This document shows positions 1 to 7,027 of a stretch of 7,027 bases of DNA, piece after piece. The notes under the pieces are model-generated. The model saw only the letters and a program-made list of their open reading frames with translations. It was not told where the DNA came from and did no database searches. This stretch comes from Oscillospiraceae bacterium (GTDB taxonomy: Bacteria; Bacillota_A; Clostridia; Oscillospirales; CAG-272), in NCBI GenBank assembly GCA_015064195.1, contig SVSO01000159.1:1-7027 (forward strand), written 5' to 3'. A program made the position numbers and the translations under genes. How positions within the stretch are numbered: the stretch's first letter is position 1; every line of letters begins with the position of its first letter.

Positions 1-1
1 A

Positions 2-217
2 TACACCTACGATGCCGACAGCGCAGAGATGCTCGATCTCATCTTTGACGGCTTGCGCTTCGAGCCGGCGGTGACATACGCAATAACAGGCAACACTTTG
101 TTAAATAACATCGGAAAACGCAGGGTTAACACCCTCACTACCGATTATGCGTCGATGGAATCTGCCATTCTTGCTGACATTGATAAACTGATCGAAGACA
201 TCGACGCTATAAATTGA
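2..217 (+). CDS. Extracellular solute-binding protein, C-terminal end (partial)
   Basis: An open frame enters from the left edge and ends at TGA 215-217, giving 71 visible residues. The fragment begins YTYDADSAEMLDLIFDGLRF and ends with an acidic amphipathic helix (ILADIDKLIEDIDAIN). The pattern of 'D-x-x-S/A-x-EMLDLIF' followed by a stretch rich in N and T and a last helix with repeated I/L and D/E resembles, from memory, the C-terminus of clostridial ABC-transporter sugar-binding lipoproteins (the 'extracellular solute-binding protein' group). In such systems the lipoprotein captures oligosaccharides outside the membrane and passes them to a permease pair. The N-terminal signal peptide and lipobox lie outside the window and cannot be checked. 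The next gene, a GH28-type enzyme, starts 16 bases downstream on the same strand, so the two are probably cotranscribed. The family call is a recognition from a short tail and is only moderately sure. Confidence 0.55.
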   Translation, partial: YTYDADSAEMLDLIFDGLRFEPAVTYAITGNTLLNNIGKRRVNTLTTDYASMESAILADIDKLIEDIDAIN

Positions 218-233
218 GTAGGAGAGACACGCC

Positions 234-1502
234 ATGTATAACATCAAAGATTACGGTGCCGTCGCTGACGGCGTAACGCTCAACACCGCCGCAATTCAGG
301 CTGCCATTGACACCTGCACCGCATCCGGCGGCGGCAAGGTGATCATTCCCGCCGGAACATGGAAATCCGGCACGATCTGGCTGAAGGAAAACGTGGAGCT
401 TCATCTGGAGCTTGGCGCAACTCTGCTGGCCAGCGACAACATGGACGATTACAACGACATTGACGCATTCGAGCAGAATAGCCGCATCGTCAAAGTCGAA
501 GGCTGGGTCGGCAAGCATCTCATCATCGCGCTTGAAACGAAAAATGTCGCCATCACCGGCCTCGGCACGATCGACGGCAACTGCTATGCTTTCGTGGACG
601 ATCATCTTACAGGCGGCGGTTCATACTGGTGGCGTTCCGGCATCACTAAGCTGAAGGATGCAGAGAAAATGCGTCCCGGCCAGCTCATCTGCTTTATCGA
701 GACAAAGCACATCGAGGTCACAGGCATCACCATCCATAATTCACCCTGCTGGTCATGCTATTTCCTCGGCTGTGAATTCGTCACCGTCCGCGGCATCAAG
801 GTATTCAACCCCTTCAATATGCTCAACTCCGACGGCATCGACATCGACACCAGCCGCTTTGTCACCGTGTCAGACTGCATTATCAACACGGGCGACGATG
901 CCATCACGCTCCGCTGCTGCGAGGGCAAGGTGAAGGATAAATCCATGCACTGTGAGTATGTCACTGTCACCAACTGTGTCATACGCGCAACCGTATCCGC
1001 GTTCCGCATCGGTGTGGGCAGCGGCACCATCCGTCACGCCCGATTCTCCAATCTTGTGGTGGACAAGGTGTCGAAGATCATCGAATTCAACACCAGCTAT
1101 TCAACAAAGGGCTGTGCCATCATCGAGGATGTGAACCTGTCGAATGTATCCTGCTCGGATGCGGACCGATTCATCAAGGGAAATGTGGACAACGGCGGAA
1201 CGGTGCGCAATATTACCATTGAAAACATCCGCACGGAAGCCACCGCCACATCCTATATCCGCTGTACCGACGGTACGCTGGAAAATATCAACATTCGCAA
1301 TGTGGAGATTTCCGTCAGCGACCGCTATGAGACGATGACACAGAAGATGATCGATGCGCGCGGCTCGTACCTGCTGGAAATGAAAAACGGCCATGCAATT
1401 ACCCTCGATAACGTGCGTATCACCGGCAGCTTCTCCGACTGCAAGGGAACGCTTATGTCGGACGGCTGTACCGAGCTTGTGAAAAAAGACTGCAATTTCT
1501 GA
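234..1502 (+). CDS. Glycoside hydrolase family 28 (polygalacturonase-like) protein
   Basis: This 422-residue protein is a right-handed parallel beta-helix of the pectinase superfamily. The N-terminus (MYNIKDYGAVADGVTLNTAA, then IQAAID at 21-26) is the usual 'DYGAVADG...T.AIQAAID' cap. G-x-IDG follows at 111-115. The GH28 acid cluster is present: NSDGIDID at 198-205 (Asp200 in the NTD motif) and GDDAI at 220-224 (Asp221, Asp222). The canonical third motif GHG is replaced by FRIGVGSG (257-264), and no clear RIK motif follows. This resembles the 'F-K/R-IG' variant subgroup of GH28-like proteins. Family members hydrolyse alpha-galacturonide or rhamnogalacturonan-type links; the substrate here is uncertain. 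There is no signal peptide, so it probably acts in the cytoplasm on imported oligosaccharides. The start is set by GGAGAG at 221-226, 7 bases before ATG. It follows a binding-protein gene by 16 bases and is followed by a terminator hairpin. Confidence 0.85.
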   Translation: MYNIKDYGAVADGVTLNTAAIQAAIDTCTASGGGKVIIPAGTWKSGTIWLKENVELHLELGATLLASDNMDDYNDIDAFEQNSRIVKVEGWVGKHLIIALETKNVAITGLGTIDGNCYAFVDDHLTGGGSYWWRSGITKLKDAEKMRPGQLICFIETKHIEVTGITIHNSPCWSCYFLGCEFVTVRGIKVFNPFNMLNSDGIDIDTSRFVTVSDCIINTGDDAITLRCCEGKVKDKSMHCEYVTVTNCVIRATVSAFRIGVGSGTIRHARFSNLVVDKVSKIIEFNTSYSTKGCAIIEDVNLSNVSCSDADRFIKGNVDNGGTVRNITIENIRTEATATSYIRCTDGTLENINIRNVEISVSDRYETMTQKMIDARGSYLLEMKNGHAITLDNVRITGSFSDCKGTLMSDGCTELVKKDCNF

Positions 1503-1515
1503 CCCCAACGCAAAG

Positions 1516-1541
1516 AATCGCCGCGCTTTCGCGCGGCGATT
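1516..1541. terminator. Hairpin terminator between convergent GH28 gene and groEL
   Basis: A perfect 11-bp stem (1516-1526 pairing with 1531-1541, AATCGCCGCGC with its complement) encloses a TTTC loop. It lies 13 bases past the GH28 stop and 24 bases past the groEL stop on the other strand, so by position it can serve both transcripts. The T-runs after the stem are short on both strands (TTTC on the + side, counting the final stem bases; CTTTG on the - side), so efficiency in either direction is uncertain. Confidence 0.75.
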
Positions 1542-1565
1542 TCATTGATGCGATTGTTCGCGATA

Positions 1566-3587
<2,022 letters not shown>

Positions 3588-3591
3588 TTAT

Positions 3592-3620
3592 ATTGTAATC
3601 CTTTTTTTGCAAAAAATCAA
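3592..3620 (-). promoter_or_regulatory. groESL sigma-A-type promoter
   Basis: On the - strand a -35 box TTGATT (complement of 3615-3620) is separated by 17 bases from a -10 box TACAAT (complement of 3592-3597). A second, exact TATAAT overlaps at 3587-3592, but it would need a 22-base spacer to the same -35. The predicted start of transcription falls near 3583-3585, so CIRCE lies at the very beginning of the transcript, the usual arrangement in Firmicutes. The spacer contains an A-tract. Confidence 0.8.
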
Positions 3621-3639
3621 GGGTTTTTTCTATAGTTTA

Positions 3640-3656
3640 CAGTTATTTAACAACTG
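3640..3656. repeat. Imperfect 17-bp palindrome upstream of groESL promoter
   Basis: CAGTTATTTAACAACTG is an inverted repeat with 8-base arms and one mismatched pair (A opposite C) around a central T. It lies 20 bases upstream of the -35 box of groESL. The size and symmetry fit a protein-binding operator, but no specific regulator is recognised, and AT-rich palindromes of this size can occur by chance. Confidence 0.3.
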
Positions 3657-3683
3657 AATCGGGGGGCGCTGACGTGCTGTGCG

Positions 3684-3710
3684 TTATCAGGCGCGCCTCT
3701 GGAGTGCTAA
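3684..3710 (-). promoter_or_regulatory. Degenerate second CIRCE-like element
   Basis: One arm, GAGTGCTAA at 3702-3710, is a perfect CIRCE half-site. Exactly nine bases before it, TTATCAGGC (3684-3692) matches the other consensus arm at 6 of 9 positions, so 15 of 18 arm positions agree with the 9-9-9 architecture. The two bases beyond the perfect arm (CG) also match the true CIRCE at 3554-3580. It lies 103 bases further from groES than the true operator and has no obvious promoter beside it. It may be a decayed duplicate or a weak auxiliary HrcA site. Confidence 0.45.
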
Positions 3711-3715
3711 CGCGC

Positions 3716-3746
3716 AAAAACGCGCTCATGGCTTTGCCATGAGCGC
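3716..3746 (-). terminator. Intrinsic terminator of the hydrolase operon
   Basis: On the - strand a perfect 11-bp stem (GCGCTCATGGC pairing with GCCATGAGCGC, bases 3722-3732 and 3736-3746) with a 3-base loop is followed by one G and five T residues. This is a typical rho-independent terminator. It lies 77 bases past the SGNH hydrolase stop and upstream of the groESL promoter, so it insulates groESL from the upstream operon. Confidence 0.9.
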
Positions 3747-3823
3747 TGGCAGGGCAGGAGAAAACCATAACCCCATCCTCTTTCCTTGGCTGTCGGGATT
3801 TTTCCTGCTGACGGTGGTGATAC

Positions 3824-4750
3824 TTATTTATAGATCTCCTCCATGATCTCGCTGATGCGCGCGGTCATCTCGGCTTCTTTTGGCTTGTAGATGAGGTATT
3901 CCTTCGACAGCGCCTCCAGAGTGATCGCGACGGGAGAGCCGCTCCAGCCTCTGTCGTCGATATAATCCTGCATCTTTTTCAGCTTTTCTTCAAGCGGCAT
4001 CTCATAATCGCGCACGAGCATCAGCTCCGTGCCCCATACGCGGCGGATGAGATGCGTCAGCTGTTTCCATTCGCCGATGACAGGCTCTTCGAGAATTTCA
4101 TCGAGTGTCCGGTATTCGGGGGCTTCCAGTCCCTGCGCGTTCAGAAAGCATTCCGCCATACGGTAATGGCCGAAGTCGTTCGGATGGATGCGGTCGGGAT
4201 TGTACAGAGCTTCGTCAAGGTAAAGCTCTGCCATGCGCGCGTGGAAATCGACAAGCTCAAGCTTATCGCGGCGCGCAAGATACCGCACGTGCTCCGCATA
4301 GCGGCGGATCAGCTCATGGCCGTGGGGATGCACCGGCTGTCCGGTTTCGAAATATTCCGCATAGGGAGCGGGCGTGATGAGAATCGGCGTGATTCCATGC
4401 TCCTTCAGAAGCGCAAGCAGAGTCTCGTAATTTGCCTTGTAGCGTGCGAATGCCTGCGCGAGTGCGTTGTCACGCGCAGTTTCGTCGGGATTATCGAGCG
4501 CGCTGTTGCGGGAATCATTCACGCCAAGGAAAATTGTAGCATGAGTGGGCTTGAAGGGCAGGGTGTCCGGCTCAAAATATGCCAGCATTGTGCTGAGCGT
4601 GCCGCCTGCGACGGCGCTGTTCTTGAATTTCACGGAAAGCTCGGGGAGATTTTTCGTGTAATAGTCCACCACGCGCGTCGCCCAGTTGCAGCACGCGGTG
4701 ATGGAGTCGCCGAGAAAGACGACGCGGGCGTTTTTCGGGAAAACTGTCAT
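3824..4750 (-). CDS. SGNH/GDSL-family hydrolase (esterase-like)
   Basis: The 308-residue protein carries the four SGNH blocks: GDSIT at 14-18 (nucleophile Ser16), NSAVAGG at 44-50 (oxyanion Gly), GVND at 76-79 (oxyanion Asn78), and DRIHPN at 186-191 (catalytic Asp186 and His189). The family hydrolyses esters, often acetyl groups on sugars or acyl groups on lipids. There is no signal peptide, which suggests a cytoplasmic role. The SGNH core ends near residue 210. About 95 further residues follow, charged and predicted mainly helical (for example PLEEKLKKMQDYIDD), and I do not recognise a domain in them. AGGAGGA lies 5 bases before the ATG. It is the last gene of the operon, 23 bases after the beta-lactamase-like hydrolase gene, and a terminator follows. 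Sugar-ester deacylation is an inference from its neighbours. Confidence 0.87.
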   Translation of the reverse strand: MTVFPKNARVVFLGDSITACCNWATRVVDYYTKNLPELSVKFKNSAVAGGTLSTMLAYFEPDTLPFKPTHATIFLGVNDSRNSALDNPDETARDNALAQAFARYKANYETLLALLKEHGITPILITPAPYAEYFETGQPVHPHGHELIRRYAEHVRYLARRDKLELVDFHARMAELYLDEALYNPDRIHPNDFGHYRMAECFLNAQGLEAPEYRTLDEILEEPVIGEWKQLTHLIRRVWGTELMLVRDYEMPLEEKLKKMQDYIDDRGWSGSPVAITLEALSKEYLIYKPKEAEMTARISEIMEEIYK

Positions 4751-4773
4751 TTGATTCCTCCTGATCCTGCCGC

Positions 4774-6243
4774 TTATTTCTTTTTGCCCATGGCAATGCC
4801 TGCAATGCCGTCAAGCACACGGGAGCCGGTCTTTTTCACATTATAGGTGACGCGCTCATCCTTGAAGCAGAGCGTCCATACAAGCCCGCCGAAGTAGGTG
4901 TCCACCATCTGCATCCGGATGCGAAGCTTGTCAGGCTCAGGGAAGCAGGCGGAGGCCACGCCCTCGTATGCGCCGTCCTCATACCATGCCGCCGTCAGCC
5001 CGAACCGCTTATCATTCGGAAGCTTGCCCGGGCGATTAGCGCCGAAGCCGAAGGGAATCCGCTTTTCCGCACCTCTCACCGTATAGGTGAGCGTACCGCC
5101 GTTTTCGTCAAAGCGCACCGTGAAATCCGACACGCCCATGGCATTGTCCTCCAGCGTATAGGTCACGCCGTCGATCGCTTCCTTCAGCGGGCTTTCATAC
5201 GCACCCTTCTCGCAGATGAGCGTGCGGCTGTCAAGATACGCCGCCAGCGCATCCGATGCTGCCGGATCTTCCGGAAGTGCATCGCCGAGAGACGGGATGA
5301 TATTTGAGTATAGCTCGTGGGTGATCAGCGCGCGGGTGACAGCCTCACTGCCCTGATTGTCCGAGGTGATGACGAAGATGAACTCCTTCTCCGGATCGCA
5401 GAACATCAGCTGATCGCCCATTCCGACAAAGGAGAAGCCGCCGTTTCTCGTCGTCCAAATGTAGTAGCCATATCCGTTATGATTGTGAAGCCCCAGCGAG
5501 GAATCCACCCGGTTATCCGTCAGCTTCGACACCGCATCCCGCATGAAGGATTCGCTCACATACCGTTTGCCCTTCCAGACGCCGCCATTCAGCACGAATT
5601 TTGCAAAAATGAGCAGATCGCGTGCCGTACACATGACACCGGAATCGCCGATTGTATGGCCGCCGGGCACATGGAGCGTGTAGGATTCCTTCGAGAAGCC
5701 CATGTCAAGCAGGACTTTTTCCTTCATATATTCAAGAAATTCCTTGCCGGTCAGCTTTTCCACCACCACATTCATCATGTAGGATGCCGCGCTGTCGTAA
5801 TGATACAGCGTGCCGGGGAGCTTGGAAGATTTCTGGGTGAAATACGCCGCCGTGCGGTCAGAACCGTCTTTCCACCAGTAATCGTGATAGGTGGTCATGG
5901 ACGATCGCATCATCAGCATATCCCGAACCGTAGCTTCGCGCAGAGCATCGTCGGCCTGCTCCATGTATTCTGGGAAAAATTTCATGAATTTATCATCCAG
6001 CGACAGCAGTCCGTCCTCGATTGCCATGCCGACCGCAATGGCCACGAAGCTCTTGGATACCGAATACATCCGGTGATTGAACTTCGCATCGAATGGCGCC
6101 CAGTACGCCTCTGCGAAAATCTTGTCGCCCCGCGCCATGATCAGGCTGTGGGTGGCAAAATTGTAATCGTCCAGCATTCTGACAAACCGCAGCACCTTTT
6201 CCGACGGAATGCCCGCCGCTTCGGGAGTGATTCTTTCAAACAT
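4774..6243 (-). CDS. Serine hydrolase, beta-lactamase/class C-like family
   Basis: The 489-residue protein has an N-terminal domain of the beta-lactamase family (class C beta-lactamase, DD-peptidase and esterase EstB fold). The nucleophile motif SVSK is at 61-64, within the typical setting RMYSVSKSF. The second motif, normally YxN, reads Y149-D-S within LYHYDSAASYMMN. The third, KTG or HxG-type, position is likely FVGMGDQ (272-278). About 180 C-terminal residues follow with a beta-rich pattern (TYTLEDNAMGV, RIRMQMVDTYFGGLVW), like the lipocalin-like tails of other serine hydrolases. No signal peptide or membrane segment is seen, so a periplasm-type antibiotic role is unlikely; a cytoplasmic esterase, amidase or peptidase is more plausible. 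AAGGAGA lies 7 bases before the ATG and overlaps the stop codon of the upstream gene. The real substrate is unknown. Confidence 0.87.
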   Translation of the reverse strand: MFERITPEAAGIPSEKVLRFVRMLDDYNFATHSLIMARGDKIFAEAYWAPFDAKFNHRMYSVSKSFVAIAVGMAIEDGLLSLDDKFMKFFPEYMEQADDALREATVRDMLMMRSSMTTYHDYWWKDGSDRTAAYFTQKSSKLPGTLYHYDSAASYMMNVVVEKLTGKEFLEYMKEKVLLDMGFSKESYTLHVPGGHTIGDSGVMCTARDLLIFAKFVLNGGVWKGKRYVSESFMRDAVSKLTDNRVDSSLGLHNHNGYGYYIWTTRNGGFSFVGMGDQLMFCDPEKEFIFVITSDNQGSEAVTRALITHELYSNIIPSLGDALPEDPAASDALAAYLDSRTLICEKGAYESPLKEAIDGVTYTLEDNAMGVSDFTVRFDENGGTLTYTVRGAEKRIPFGFGANRPGKLPNDKRFGLTAAWYEDGAYEGVASACFPEPDKLRIRMQMVDTYFGGLVWTLCFKDERVTYNVKKTGSRVLDGIAGIAMGKKK

Positions 6244-6250
6244 GATCGTT

Positions 6251-6257
6251 TCTCCTT
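6251..6257 (-). promoter_or_regulatory. Serine hydrolase RBS overlapping upstream stop codon
   Basis: AAGGAGA on the - strand lies 7 bases before the ATG at 6243, and its first two bases are the last two of the TAA stop (6256-6258) of the oxidoreductase gene. This tight packing supports cotranscription and possibly translational coupling. Confidence 0.75.
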
Positions 6258-7027
6258 AATTCTTTGGTGCATCGCCCATATCCGGAATATCCATGGGAAT
6301 GCCGCCAAGCTTTGCGGATTCGATGGCCACAAGGCCGGGGATGGTATAGCGCGCCGCCGTCCATGCGTTGAGCGTGGGGATGATGCCCGTATACGCTGCC
6401 GTGCAGAAATCGTCGATGAGGAATTTGTGGGTCGCCATATGACCGTTGGCCAGCGCAGCATAGGATTCCGGCAGACGCTTGGCTTCCTCCAGCTGAACCG
6501 CCGCGATGTCGCTCCACTGCCATGCGCCGTTGGCCACGCGATCCTTGAAGTCCGCATCGTTTTTATGCTCCACCATACCGGCGGTGTTGACATAATCACT
6601 GACATCGGTGAGCATGACACGCTCCTTTTCGCTTGCCATATCCTTTTCCACTAAAATATGCTGCGCGTTGGAGAATTCATAGCCGCCCTTTGTACCGTAC
6701 AGCGCGGAGATATAGGAGCTGGGCTTCATCCAGCCGAAGCGCCGGCCCTCAGTAACGCGCGCCGTGCCGCCGTTGGCAAGCTCAAGGAACATATACTGAT
6801 TGGAGAATTCGTTGTCCCACAGATTCAGATCCTTGCCGAAGCGTCCATCGTTTTCCTTATCCTTGTAGCCGAAGCAGGCCACCTTTTTCGCATAGGAATC
6901 TACCGCAGAGAGGATCATGCCGGTGGAATGGGTGGGATAGAGCATAGGCGGCATACCGCCCTCGCCCGGCGTTTTGCCGTAGCTGATGCTGTCGATGTGG
7001 TGATAATACTGGCTCGCACCGTAGACA
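6256..7027 (-). CDS. Gfo/Idh/MocA-family oxidoreductase, C-terminal part (partial)
   Basis: The frame is open from the right edge to TAA at 6256-6258, giving about 256 visible residues; an internal ATG at 6954 is not the real start. The fragment opens with VYGASQYYHHIDSISYGKTP, then GEGGMPPMLYPTHSTGM, a hallmark block of the C-terminal substrate-binding domain in a branch of Gfo/Idh/MocA dehydrogenases that includes GH109-like proteins. It ends with the common tail YTIPGLVAIESAKLGGIPMDIPDMGDAPKN. These enzymes use NAD(P) bound in an N-terminal Rossmann domain to oxidise or reduce sugars and cyclitols; that domain lies outside the window, so cofactor residues cannot be checked. The serine hydrolase starts 12 bases after the stop. 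The family call is firm, the substrate is not. Confidence 0.88.
   Translation of the reverse strand, partial: VYGASQYYHHIDSISYGKTPGEGGMPPMLYPTHSTGMILSAVDSYAKKVACFGYKDKENDGRFGKDLNLWDNEFSNQYMFLELANGGTARVTEGRRFGWMKPSSYISALYGTKGGYEFSNAQHILVEKDMASEKERVMLTDVSDYVNTAGMVEHKNDADFKDRVANGAWQWSDIAAVQLEEAKRLPESYAALANGHMATHKFLIDDFCTAAYTGIIPTLNAWTAARYTIPGLVAIESAKLGGIPMDIPDMGDAPKN

Noticed and set aside
3730..3780. A 16-codon - strand reading frame (MGLWFSPALPALMAKP) running into the terminator hairpin, as a possible leader peptide
   Set aside because: It has no regulatory residue run, its stop lies in the terminator stem, and the next gene has its own promoter downstream, so an attenuation role has no support.
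4052..4846. A 264-codon + strand frame opposite the SGNH hydrolase
   Set aside because: The opposite strand encodes all four SGNH catalytic blocks in a gene with a strong ribosome binding site; the + frame has no recognisable domain.
5317..6654. A 445-codon open frame on the + strand opposite the serine hydrolase and the oxidoreductase
   Set aside because: It spans the junction of two well-supported genes on the other strand, is rich in His, Arg and Ile as expected for a reverse-frame shadow, and shows no recognisable domain.

Overview
The window looks like chromosomal DNA of a low-to-moderate-GC Gram-positive anaerobe, most likely a gut clostridium (Oscillospiraceae/Lachnospiraceae-like). 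The reasons are strong AGGAGG-type ribosome binding sites, a groES-groEL operon behind a perfect CIRCE operator (the HrcA system typical of Firmicutes), short intergenic gaps, and flanking genes for plant-polysaccharide or host-glycan use. The taxonomic assignment is an inference from style, not from a marker search.

Layout. (1) On the + strand, 2-217 is the 3' end of what looks like an extracellular solute-binding protein. It is followed 16 bases later by a complete GH28-type (polygalacturonase-like) parallel beta-helix protein at 234-1502. (2) An 11-bp GC-rich hairpin at 1516-1541 separates this operon from the convergent groEL and probably terminates both. (3) On the - strand, groES (3503-3219) and groEL (3200-1566) form a two-gene operon with a sigma-A-type promoter at 3592-3620 and a perfect CIRCE at 3554-3580. 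(4) The region 3581-3823 between groES and the next gene holds the promoter, an imperfect palindrome, a degenerate second CIRCE-like site (3684-3710) and an intrinsic terminator (3716-3746). (5) Also on the - strand and upstream in its own transcript is a three-gene operon read from the right edge: a Gfo/Idh/MocA-family oxidoreductase (partial, 7027-6256), a cytoplasmic serine beta-lactamase-like hydrolase (6243-4774) and an SGNH/GDSL hydrolase (4750-3824). Gaps are 12 and 23 bases, and the terminator at 3716-3746 ends the operon.

How the genes work together. The left operon couples sugar uptake (binding protein) to an apparently intracellular GH28 enzyme, which fits import of pectin-type oligosaccharides and their cleavage in the cytoplasm. 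The right operon joins a sugar-type dehydrogenase to two serine-nucleophile hydrolases without signal peptides, which suggests intracellular removal of acyl/ester groups and redox conversion of a modified sugar; the substrate cannot be read from sequence. The chaperonin operon is housekeeping and stress-regulated, and lies between the two accessory sugar operons.

No mobile element, CRISPR array, tRNA or rRNA was seen. I did not find a convincing new biological system. The most interesting item is the second, half-perfect CIRCE copy upstream of the groES promoter.
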